A DNA stretch of 44,250 bases, from assembly GCA_937876225.1 (NCBI GenBank), contig CALFIC010000174.1, positions 1 to 44,250 on the forward strand, in the 5' to 3' direction. Made by a program: the position numbers and the translations under genes. Shown one piece after another: positions 23,320-30,935 of this stretch (position 1 is the first letter of the stretch; each line of letters begins with the position of its first letter). Under the pieces are notes generated by a model. That model was not told the DNA's origin, did not search any database, and saw nothing but the letters and a program-made list of their open reading frames with translations. Origin of the DNA: an uncultured Chloroflexota bacterium. GTDB lineage: Bacteria; Chloroflexota; Chloroflexia; Chloroflexales; Roseiflexaceae.

Positions 23320-26196
23320 TTAGTTTTGTTCACCGCGTGGTAAATTATTGAGCAGCAACGACGGGAATAAGCGCGGATATGCGCACCGCGCAATCTGATA
23401 GGCAATCCCCGCCGTCCCTTGGAATAACGTTGGTTGCTGATAAATCCCCGGATACTCCGCCGCCGTCACATATCCGCCCCGATCACGGGCGCGTTGCATC
23501 ATTTGCGCTAACCAATAACTCGCTCTTTCCCCATAATAGGGCTGGTGTAATTCGCGTCCAACGCTCAACAGTAAATCGATACTTCCCGCTGTCCCACAAC
23601 ATAAGCCATCATTTTCATGTAATCCGATGCTATCAATCCCATCGAGTAATCCTAGCAATGATGCACTTGGTTGCCCGTCACGTTCGTGGGTTTGTAATGC
23701 AAGTCGTACCATTCCTGGGGCAATCGACCCATGACACCAACTCAACGGATACGTCCATGGGTGTGTGCGAATGTCTGGCCAACCGCCATGATCGGTACTA
23801 TAGTGACTATCTTGGTGGTGGAGGATTTCGTAGACGGCCCGCAAAAAACGATAATCGCGACTATACTCGTACAATCTGATTAACGCCAAGGCAATCCCAC
23901 TGGTGCCAAAGCCGCCATTACCAAGGATTTCGCCTGCCCAGGTGCGTTCGTTTTGGGGATTGCGTTGCCGTGCTTGCAATAACCGTTCGCCGGCCACAAT
24001 TGCGTGCTGTTGCCAGCCCCGTTGCGGGTCAACTCGATGTAATGCCAGAAAGCCTACGACCATACTTGCCAGCCCATGCGGCCAATCTGCTGATTGGATG
24101 GGCTCATTGGCAAGTACGTGTGTGTGGTGTAATTGCTGCCAAAGTTGTTGGCAGAGCTGCTGAGTCGCCAAATGAGGTGTTGCGAGTGCTACCGCATAGC
24201 AAATTCCTCCGAGTGCCTGTGGCATAGTTGCCATGGTTGCAAATGTCTGTTGGAAGGCCTGCATGGCGGTGCGTGCCAAGATGTTTTTGTCATCGAGCCC
24301 ACGCAGACAACTCAGCGCGAGTGCGATACCACTCGTCCCTTCAATCAGACTCGGATTGGCGTATTGCAATCCTGCAATTTGTTGGTCGTGCGCCAACACC
24401 AACCACGTACTGCCGCTCGTCGTCACGATTTGTTGTTCGTGGATGTCATAGGCCAGTCGTAACGCTTCGTGGACGAGTGCATTCGTCGATAACTGTGGCA
24501 ACGTGCGACATTCCCAAGCGACACGTCCATCGGTAGCAGCAACTGCACAGGGAGTGAGGGCAAGTCGGAGTTGGGCAATATGAAAATGCTGGGTATGCGG
24601 CGTGAAATTGTGCAGATTTGCAATCACTGTGGCATAGTCGTGGCGTGGATTAACCACCTGCGGCAAAATACCTGCGACTAAGGCCTCTTGCAATTGTTGA
24701 CGCGTTGTAATGCTATCGAGGTGTGGTGGGATTTGTGCACAAAGCCAATCGATATGTGCGGTGACTTCAATGCCATCGCATAATCGGGTTTGTCGGTGGA
24801 GTAGATTGCGGTATTGCCATAATATATCACGCTGATGTGTGCTGATACGTTGTGCAAATGGAGGGCGTCCCTGTAAATAATAGGCCAAATCTGCTGCCCG
24901 TTGCATCACAAAATCACTGCATTGTTGATACCCTGCAATCACATCCGTGACGTAATCATCGAGCAGTGGCTCGTGGTGATTGGGGTTGGTGAGTCGCGAT
25001 AGACTGGTATGAAAAACCGCTGTGGTATCACTGCCATTGACCTGTATGAGCCGATGTGCAAGTGGCGCATTGGTTGGTGTTGCCATACTGCTGGCATCGA
25101 GGAGCCAGAGTTGGGCTCCGACCCCATGCACTGCCGCTGGCGTCAAATCGACAATCCCACAAATATCACAAATAGCCGCCAATGCTCCTATTGCTTGGGC
25201 ATATGCCGGGTATTCTGTGAGGGCAGGAGGACGTGCTGACGGGAGTTGTAGCCAGTAGTAGTCTTGGCCGGGGACGATTTGCGCGAGTTGTGGCAGCAAC
25301 GGTGCGCCGCGCCGTTGCAACCAGGCGTGGATTACCGCAAACCCATCGTTTTGCGGATGCAGATGTGGTACATATATGAAGTGTTGCTGATTGTCACACA
25401 GCAACACGACTCCCCCTACTGCGGCATAGGCTAAGGGGGCATTTTGTAATGCAATAATCGTGGGTACTGGACCATTTATCCCATACTGCTGGCGTAATGT
25501 GCCCCAATCTTGGGTTAAATGGATACAGGCCGATTGGATGGTTTGGCAAATCTGCCAGATGGTGGTGGCGATGCTGCGCATCATCCAGGCATGCGTCACC
25601 GCAAATTCCCGCCAAATCGTATCGTGCAAGAGTGGCGTAGTCCGCACTACCGTGCGTGGGAGTGTCAACGGTATACCAGTTTGGTTCACCCACTGTGTGG
25701 CAGTTTGCCCCACAATGGCAATCAGTTGTTGCACGAGCCAGGGTGCGAGTACGGTCGGTTCGGGCAATATGGCGCGTTGTGGCCAATCACCCGTATACAA
25801 CGTTTGGATGCCCCACGTGACAAACGGCAAAATTACGGCCCCATCATGGCTGGTTACTTCAGGTACCAGCGTCTGGATGCTACTCAGCTGGTCTGCGGTC
25901 AACACGTCATCCCAGGCTTCCCAAAGCACCACTGCCCAACTAGGCAATTGCTGCATGTCACCCACAAATATTGTGTCACTACATAATGTCGCGAGCTGTG
26001 CTTGACTCCAGCCATTGAGCGTCAGATAGCGTTGCCACGCAACGTCATCTGTTGCGGCAATCGTCTGTTGCCACGCATCGATGCGTGGTTCAACCCTGAG
26101 TGGATCAAGGTGGGTTGCTTCATATAGTGCAGTCACACGCTCTTCTGCGAGGGCGGCCTGACCGACGACGCGCCGAAAATCATAATCCGCTGTCAC
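23320..26196 (-). CDS. LanM-like class II lanthipeptide synthetase, CCG-type cyclase, degenerate dehydratase half
   Basis: The 958-aa product matches LanM length and layout. The C-terminal third is a LanC-type cyclase with repeated GTSGIALAL motifs and zinc-ligand candidates Cys821 (WCHG) and Cys866-Cys867 (LCCGTAG), then the family ending FQGTAGIAYQIARCAYP. CCG instead of CHG is the ProcM-type three-Cys site. The N-terminal half aligns with the kinase-like dehydratase, but key residues seem lost: the LVYKPR lysine reads FIYVPH (Val276) and the DLHxxN motif reads DLTPAA (350-355). The later Asp (LLDAS, 367) remains. It may cyclise or bind peptides without phosphorylating Ser/Thr. It starts at GTG 26196, overlapping the YggS-type gene by four bases (GTGA). 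No precursor peptide or LanT was found nearby. Confidence 0.85.
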   Translation of the reverse strand: MTADYDFRRVVGQAALAEERVTALYEATHLDPLRVEPRIDAWQQTIAATDDVAWQRYLTLNGWSQAQLATLCSDTIFVGDMQQLPSWAVVLWEAWDDVLTADQLSSIQTLVPEVTSHDGAVILPFVTWGIQTLYTGDWPQRAILPEPTVLAPWLVQQLIAIVGQTATQWVNQTGIPLTLPRTVVRTTPLLHDTIWREFAVTHAWMMRSIATTIWQICQTIQSACIHLTQDWGTLRQQYGINGPVPTIIALQNAPLAYAAVGGVVLLCDNQQHFIYVPHLHPQNDGFAVIHAWLQRRGAPLLPQLAQIVPGQDYYWLQLPSARPPALTEYPAYAQAIGALAAICDICGIVDLTPAAVHGVGAQLWLLDASSMATPTNAPLAHRLIQVNGSDTTAVFHTSLSRLTNPNHHEPLLDDYVTDVIAGYQQCSDFVMQRAADLAYYLQGRPPFAQRISTHQRDILWQYRNLLHRQTRLCDGIEVTAHIDWLCAQIPPHLDSITTRQQLQEALVAGILPQVVNPRHDYATVIANLHNFTPHTQHFHIAQLRLALTPCAVAATDGRVAWECRTLPQLSTNALVHEALRLAYDIHEQQIVTTSGSTWLVLAHDQQIAGLQYANPSLIEGTSGIALALSCLRGLDDKNILARTAMQAFQQTFATMATMPQALGGICYAVALATPHLATQQLCQQLWQQLHHTHVLANEPIQSADWPHGLASMVVGFLALHRVDPQRGWQQHAIVAGERLLQARQRNPQNERTWAGEILGNGGFGTSGIALALIRLYEYSRDYRFLRAVYEILHHQDSHYSTDHGGWPDIRTHPWTYPLSWCHGSIAPGMVRLALQTHERDGQPSASLLGLLDGIDSIGLHENDGLCCGTAGSIDLLLSVGRELHQPYYGERASYWLAQMMQRARDRGGYVTAAEYPGIYQQPTLFQGTAGIAYQIARCAYPRLFPSLLLNNLPRGEQN

Positions 26197-26936
26197 ACTA
26201 CTTGCCCTTGTGGCGGATAACTCCGCTCTCCAAACAATGCCCGCCCGATGCGAATCATCGTCGCACCTTCGGCAATCGCTACCTCCATGTCACCACTCAT
26301 TCCCATCGATAATTCGTTGCAAGGATGATGAGGGATGACTGCCGCTATCTGATCACGTAGGAGCCGCAACGAACGGAATACCTCTCGCACCTCACTCGGA
26401 TTATCGCTATACGGCGCAACCGTCATCAGTCCACAAATCACGATCCCTGGTAATTCACCTATTTGTTGCGCTAGGGTGAGAATCTGTTGACAAAGTTGCG
26501 TATCTTGTTGCCATCCTTGAGCCGCGATTCCCTCTTTGCTCTCCTCGCCCGATACATTACACTGCAACAAAATCTTGCGTGGTGCAAGGCCTAATTCTTG
26601 ACTATGGCGACTCAGCGCTTGGGCTAATTCGAGACTATCAACGGAATGTATATAATCAAAAAACTGAACGGCTTTCTTGGCTTTGTTGCGCTGTAAATGC
26701 CCAATCAAATGCCACGTCAATTGTGACCGTTGGGCACTGAGGGTGGTGATTTTTTCCTCGGCTTCTTGGACACGATTTTCACCAAAATCTACTAATCCTG
26801 CCGCAAATGCCGCTGCGACGGCTGTCGCCGGATGGGTTTTGCTGACCCCAATCAAGCGAATCTGGCTGGCATCACGCCCCGACTGTTGGGCGGCTATGAT
26901 AATCCGTTGTTGGATGTGTTGTAATGCGTCGTACAT
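26193..26936 (-). CDS. YggS/PLPBP-family pyridoxal phosphate homeostasis protein
   Basis: The 247-aa product has the single-domain alanine-racemase-like barrel of the YggS/YBL036C family. The PLP lysine lies in LIGVSKTHP, followed by FGENRVQEAEEK, WHLIGHLQRNK, HSVDSLELA, LLQCNVSGEESKEG, GLMTVAPY, LSMGMSGDMEVAI and TMIRIGRALFG. The family buffers PLP and affects amino-acid and vitamin B6 balance rather than catalysing turnover. ATG 26936 was chosen over an earlier in-frame start because the family N-terminus begins there, with GAGAGAA upstream. It is coupled to the LanM-like gene by a GTGA overlap and lies ~100 bp after bchZ, behind a strong hairpin. Confidence 0.95.
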   Translation of the reverse strand: MYDALQHIQQRIIIAAQQSGRDASQIRLIGVSKTHPATAVAAAFAAGLVDFGENRVQEAEEKITTLSAQRSQLTWHLIGHLQRNKAKKAVQFFDYIHSVDSLELAQALSRHSQELGLAPRKILLQCNVSGEESKEGIAAQGWQQDTQLCQQILTLAQQIGELPGIVICGLMTVAPYSDNPSEVREVFRSLRLLRDQIAAVIPHHPCNELSMGMSGDMEVAIAEGATMIRIGRALFGERSYPPQGQVV

Positions 26937-26975
26937 ATATTCTCTCGTTATGAGTGCGCTGTTACCATCATACAA

Positions 26976-27018
26976 CAACACCGCATATCGTTGTCATATA
27001 CAACGGTATGCGGTGTTG
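26976..27018 (-). repeat. Strong hairpin after bchZ
   Basis: The 18-nt arms (26976-26993 and 27001-27018) pair with one mismatch around a 7-nt loop. The minus-strand sequence that follows is TTGTATGATGG, so the T-run is poor. It may act as a weak terminator or 3'-end stabiliser between bchZ and the YggS-type gene. Confidence 0.75.
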
Positions 27019-27038
27019 TGGTGACGAAGCGGTCGCTG

Positions 27039-28532
27039 TTAGCCCTGACGATTTTGGGCTAACCCAAGCTCGACTAATTCGACGGTGACTTCCGGCGCAT
27101 TGCGTTGGCGGGCAATCCCTTCGATAATCATTTGGAGTTGTCGTGACGCCGAAATCCGGGGCAGGTAGGGGAGTTTTTCTAGTTCCTTGTCGAGAATCGC
27201 CCGCGCATCGCTGTTCCACGGCAAATTCCCTTGGTTGCTATCACTCGCTGGCGCAGCTGGTGTAGCGTTGCGCTGGTTGGCATAGGCGCCATCTACCGGC
27301 AAAAAGTTGAGTAGGCCGTCATAGAGCCGATTCATGATTTCTTGCACCAAATAGACACAGCCGCGGTATCCCATGTAGGGCGTCCCAACCGCGCGACGCA
27401 CCCCTGGTCCGGGGAAGCCGGCTGGGATGAAGTTGGTGTATTTGGCGCCGGATTCACGCAAATAAATCCGCTCATTCATGGTGCCAAAAATAAACGATGG
27501 TGCCCGCTTGTGGATGTGCTGACGAATCGCTTCGTTGTCATAATCACCGGCGCGGCGCGGCCGAGCCGATGCAAACGACACTTTCATGCCCAATTCGTCG
27601 CCCAAGTAATGCGCCAAGCCCTCGGCATGTGACAGACCAGCGACGATGCCGATATCGAGTGAGCTGAACCAGTCCCCTTGGGGACCACGCCACAAATCCC
27701 ATACCGCTTGCAACGTGGTGCGTTTTTCATTACGGATAAACGCCTCGGCTTTGTCACTCGTTCCCAGCAATTGCCCTAATTGGCGCACAAAGGTGACGCT
27801 ATCCTGCATGCCAAACGGCGAGTACAACACCGGTTTGCCGAGATCGTTGGCCAGCCCCGTGCCGAATTCCTTGTAGAGCACCACATTGACGGCAGCCGCT
27901 GCGAGGCGTGGGGTCTCGCTCAGGGTGGTGGCATAGGGATAGACCATGTTGATGGTGCCGCCGGCGCCTTCGATCATGCGCGTGATTTCAGCTAATTCTG
28001 ACGGCGCATTAAAGCACCCATAGGTCGGACCGATAATGTTGACGGCAGTAGGGATGGTGGCGATTGCGCCGGCATGTGGCTCGCCGTATTCGCTCCACAA
28101 CCAGCGCAACACGCGGTCGCGGCCCGCCCATTCGTCTTCGGCTAGTGAATTACTATAATAAAACCGTGTGCCCACGCCCAGTTGGCGCACCAGTGACGAA
28201 TGGTCTGAGCCAATCATTTCGGATTCGGCCGTCGACACCACGATGACATGCTTGTTGTCGAGCACACCGGTAGCAGCCAGATTTTCGTAAGTCCACTTGA
28301 CTTTGTCGGCCGTGCCTTTGCCGCCTACTTCTTGTTCGGTCATGGTTGCCGGTGTCAGGTTTTCGATGTGGGGGATGGCGTCGGTATAGTCTGGTACCGC
28401 TGTCCCCACCAAATTAAAACAGCCTACAGGTGCATCACAAATCACATGCACATCGGGCATAGGGCACATGGTCCAAATCGCAGCCCAGTAGCCACTCGTA
28501 TCAGATAAATCACGGATTACAACAGGGGGCAT
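27039..28532 (-). CDS. bchZ: Chlorophyllide reductase subunit BchZ
   Basis: The 497-aa product is the beta-like catalytic subunit of chlorophyllide a oxidoreductase (COR), nitrogenase-like, which reduces the C7-C8 bond of the chlorin to a bacteriochlorin in the cytosol with BchX and BchY. Family marks include WTMCPMPDVHVICDAPVGCFN near the N-terminus (cluster-ligand region), TVSTAESEMIG-like VSTAESEMIGSDH, the IIGPTYGCFNAPSEL block, YSPFGMQDSV, and the C-terminal RSTL-free tail with EVTVE. ATG 28532 has GAGGAG nine bases upstream. It is the last bch gene of the cluster, separated from bchY by a hairpin-containing gap. Confidence 0.96.
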   Translation of the reverse strand: MPPVVIRDLSDTSGYWAAIWTMCPMPDVHVICDAPVGCFNLVGTAVPDYTDAIPHIENLTPATMTEQEVGGKGTADKVKWTYENLAATGVLDNKHVIVVSTAESEMIGSDHSSLVRQLGVGTRFYYSNSLAEDEWAGRDRVLRWLWSEYGEPHAGAIATIPTAVNIIGPTYGCFNAPSELAEITRMIEGAGGTINMVYPYATTLSETPRLAAAAVNVVLYKEFGTGLANDLGKPVLYSPFGMQDSVTFVRQLGQLLGTSDKAEAFIRNEKRTTLQAVWDLWRGPQGDWFSSLDIGIVAGLSHAEGLAHYLGDELGMKVSFASARPRRAGDYDNEAIRQHIHKRAPSFIFGTMNERIYLRESGAKYTNFIPAGFPGPGVRRAVGTPYMGYRGCVYLVQEIMNRLYDGLLNFLPVDGAYANQRNATPAAPASDSNQGNLPWNSDARAILDKELEKLPYLPRISASRQLQMIIEGIARQRNAPEVTVELVELGLAQNRQG

Positions 28533-28561
28533 CGTGTACTCCTCTTAGTCGTATTGAGGCA

Positions 28562-28601
28562 CACGCTATACGGTACAACGAGTGTTGCTTTGTATAGCGT
28601 G
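28562..28601 (-). repeat. Intercistronic hairpin between bchY and bchZ
   Basis: Perfect 10-bp arms CACGCTATAC (28562-28571) and GTATAGCGTG (28592-28601) are separated by a 20-nt loop in the 81-bp gap. There is no T-run, so mRNA processing or stability is more likely than termination. Confidence 0.7.
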
Positions 28602-28613
28602 ACAATAATCAGG

Positions 28614-29885
28614 TTATTCGGCAAAAAACTCTTGCATCCAGCGGTATTTGTCCCCTTTGGTCAGTACGCTCGCCACAAAATCAATCGTCGCTGCCATGCC
28701 GCCCATCAAAAAGAACGGTCGTGAGGCGAGTTGATTGGTGAAGTACATCGCCGGGATGCCCCGTTCTTTGGCGGCACTTGCCAGCGGGGTCGTGCCAAAC
28801 ACCAAGTCTGGGGTGTAGCGATCAATTGCCGCAATATCTTCTTCGAGGGCTTTGCGATAAATGACTTCTTTGGTACCGTGCGCCTTGAGCCACAACTCAT
28901 CGGGCAGTACCAAGGGGTCTTGGCCGATGCTGGTCGATACATAGGGTACTTCTGCCCCCGCTTCCACCAACATGCGGGCATAGGCCAATTCGGTGCCTTC
29001 GTAGCCCGTTACCATTACTTTACCGCTCAAGGGACGGGCTGCAACCAGTGCTGTCGCTTTTTCACGCTCTTCGTCGGCCACTTGTTGCACCAGTACGGGG
29101 TCTAGTCCAAGGATGCTGCCGAGGCTCTTGAGCCAGGCGTAGGTGCCACTAATTCCCACGGGTGCGCCACCGACCACGGGCATACCCCAGGTGCGGGCCA
29201 CATTCATACTCTCTTTATAAAATGGATGTAGTGGTGCCAGCGCGCCGGCCCGACCTGCGCGCCGGAAGTCGTCGAGTGACCGTCCCGGCAAGAAAATCGT
29301 CTCTGTCACGCCCATGCGCCGCAAGACGGCATCGATGAGCAATGGATCTGCAGGAAATACTTCACCGAGGAGCACCACGCTTTTTTCATTGACCGGACCT
29401 TCGCGCTCCGCTAACCGATTCAACAACGCCGCCACTGCAATATCTTTGGCTTCGGGGTGTGAGTGGATGGCATAGGCGGGGACGCGGACCAACACCACTT
29501 CGGCATCGCCGATTTTGCGGGGCAAAAGTTCTTCGGGCATACCGGCGGTCTCTGCCACACACAGTGATACCACGGGGATCAACCGTACCCCTGGTTCTTT
29601 GGCTGCCACTTCAATCGCTGCCCGGGTGCCTTCGACCACTTGACCACTCATCAACTCGGCTGTCCCTAGTTGGGGCGCCAAAATCGACTTGCTCGCCCCA
29701 TAAAAGTGGGTGACAAACGTTAATCCATATAAACACCCCGTGTCGGTAGCCATCACTGGGTGGGATCCTTCGATGCGAGTCAGCACCCGCAGCGACCCAA
29801 AGGCTGGGCACATTGACTGGGGGTGGAGCTTGCACGGTTGGCTTGATGATGTGGCACTATTTGCCAAAGGAATAATATCTGCCAT
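28614..29885 (-). CDS. bchY: Chlorophyllide reductase subunit BchY
   Basis: The 423-aa product is the alpha-like catalytic subunit of COR, which binds the 4Fe-4S cluster jointly with BchZ and holds chlorophyllide for C7-C8 reduction. Diagnostic segments are MCPAFGSLRV, TGCLYGLTFVTHFYGA, VVSLCVAETAGMP, VLLGEVFPADPLLIDAVLRRMG, GAPVGISGTYAWLKSLG and DLVFGTTPLASAAKERGIPA. Three N-terminal-half Cys (in MCPAF, GCLYG, SLCVA) are candidate cluster ligands. ATG 29885 has AGGAAC upstream. A terminator-like hairpin lies between it and the small membrane gene upstream, so bchY-bchZ may depend on read-through or on its own promoter. Confidence 0.96.
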   Translation of the reverse strand: MADIIPLANSATSSSQPCKLHPQSMCPAFGSLRVLTRIEGSHPVMATDTGCLYGLTFVTHFYGASKSILAPQLGTAELMSGQVVEGTRAAIEVAAKEPGVRLIPVVSLCVAETAGMPEELLPRKIGDAEVVLVRVPAYAIHSHPEAKDIAVAALLNRLAEREGPVNEKSVVLLGEVFPADPLLIDAVLRRMGVTETIFLPGRSLDDFRRAGRAGALAPLHPFYKESMNVARTWGMPVVGGAPVGISGTYAWLKSLGSILGLDPVLVQQVADEEREKATALVAARPLSGKVMVTGYEGTELAYARMLVEAGAEVPYVSTSIGQDPLVLPDELWLKAHGTKEVIYRKALEEDIAAIDRYTPDLVFGTTPLASAAKERGIPAMYFTNQLASRPFFLMGGMAATIDFVASVLTKGDKYRWMQEFFAE

Positions 29886-29933
29886 TTTTGTTCCTCATAC
29901 AACGTCGTACAGATTCCATACTACATTTTTTAC

Positions 29934-29964
29934 AAAAAATGGGTAACCATAATACCCATTTTTT
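29934..29964 (-). terminator. Terminator-like hairpin between the small membrane gene and bchY
   Basis: AAAAAATGGGTA (29934-29945) pairs perfectly with TACCCATTTTTT (29953-29964), with a 7-nt loop. The stem ends in a T-run on either strand. It lies 10 bp after the small gene's stop and could attenuate transcription into bchY. Confidence 0.7.
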
Positions 29965-29974
29965 GGTGGCTGAA

Positions 29975-30127
29975 TTAGTCGTCGCTAACGGTGTTGGGGT
30001 CGACCCGTACATAGGTCTGTGTAGATTGCTTGTTGGTGAAGTACGCTGCCACAATGAAACCGGTAATCACTAATGCGAGCGGTACAAAGCAAAACAATAA
30101 CCCCGATGTGGAAATGCCGCTACCCAT
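29975..30127 (-). CDS. 50-aa single-pass membrane protein within the bch operon
   Basis: A small gene with a clear ribosome site (AAGGAGAAATATC then ATG 30127). The product has a short polar N-terminus (MGSGISTSG), one hydrophobic segment of about 21 residues (LLFCFVPLALVITGFIVAAYF) and a polar 20-residue C-tail ending VDPNTVSDD. It follows the DUF169 gene by 58 bp and precedes bchY. I do not recognise the family. Its size and topology fit an accessory single-helix subunit of the RC-LH complex or a membrane tether for a pigment enzyme. Published RC-LH structures of Roseiflexus contain extra single helices, but identity with this protein is untested. Confidence 0.78.
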   Translation of the reverse strand: MGSGISTSGLLFCFVPLALVITGFIVAAYFTNKQSTQTYVRVDPNTVSDD

Positions 30128-30185
30128 GATATTTCTCCTTCCCAGACACTCTATCGCTACAAGTGGATCGCACTTGCAAGCTTCA

Positions 30186-30923
30186 TCATTCGCCGGGTGA
30201 TGCGGCTTTGGGGGCATGCGATGGCATGATGAGCTCACGCATGCGCGCCGGATCAAACCGAAAGTTTGCCACCAAATCCAATACATGTTGGAAGTGGTGT
30301 GCCGGAATCGTCACAAACATTTCTCCCGGTGCGAGTCGGTTGTGCATCCGACCGCCACCATCCCCCGTGGCAAACACACTGTTTTGTTTGTTCATGGGGG
30401 TTGCGAAAATCGAGGCACAGGCCGAAGGTCCCACTTCGCCAATCGGGAATGTCCCTTCACGCACCGACGCAGCCCCAGCGAGCTGCATGGCGTGTAAGGC
30501 GTCAGTCACACAAATAATCGAGTCAATCTGTACCCCTTCAGGTACATCATTGAGTGGCGCCGCGGCGAGGGCAATGATGCTTCCGTCGGGTAAGCGCTCA
30601 CTTTGGGCTTTATTGCGTTTGGCTGCTTCTGGGGTAAAAAACCCTTGCGCCATCGTCAAATATTCCCCTTCAGTAATCAACTTCTCGGCTTTGGGGAGTA
30701 ACCCCAAATGCCACAACCCCACATAACAATCATGATGGTTGGCGTCGACATAGACACGTCGCCCACTTTCGGCTTCACGCACAATCCCACAGGCCACTAC
30801 CGTCGCTGGTTCATACCCGGCGGGGATGTGGTCACGACAATAGGTGATTGCCACGGGTGGGCGCTTTACTTTCATGGTTTCTACCAACACGTGGTGGAGT
30901 ACCAGTGGATCAACGGTATGCAT
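30186..30923 (-). CDS. DUF169 (COG2043-type) protein of unknown function
   Basis: The 245-aa product has the DUF169 layout: KRPPVAITYCRDHIPAGYE near the start, then CGIVREAESGRRVYV, CYVGLWHLGL, EGEYLTMAQGFF, ICVTDALHAMQLAGAA, GPSACASIFATP, and the C-terminal GGGRMHNRLAPGEMFVTIP with HHFQHVLD. Cys residues in VVACGIV, HDCYVG, SIICVT and GPSACAS are spaced as in a metal- or cluster-binding protein, but this is not proven. It is soluble. ATG 30923 has GGAAGG upstream; the bchX stop is only 12 bp before it, so it is firmly in the COR operon between bchX and bchY. A role in COR maturation or electron delivery is a guess from position. Confidence 0.9.
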   Translation of the reverse strand: MHTVDPLVLHHVLVETMKVKRPPVAITYCRDHIPAGYEPATVVACGIVREAESGRRVYVDANHHDCYVGLWHLGLLPKAEKLITEGEYLTMAQGFFTPEAAKRNKAQSERLPDGSIIALAAAPLNDVPEGVQIDSIICVTDALHAMQLAGAASVREGTFPIGEVGPSACASIFATPMNKQNSVFATGDGGGRMHNRLAPGEMFVTIPAHHFQHVLDLVANFRFDPARMRELIMPSHAPKAASPGE

Positions 30924-30935
30924 CAATCTGCCTTC

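Noticed and set aside
26976..27018. Rho-independent terminator for bchZ
   Set aside because: The stem is strong but there is no T-run on the minus strand, so it is listed as a hairpin only.
28064..29105. Plus-strand frames opposite bchZ and bchY
   Set aside because: Antisense shadows of well-recognised bch genes.
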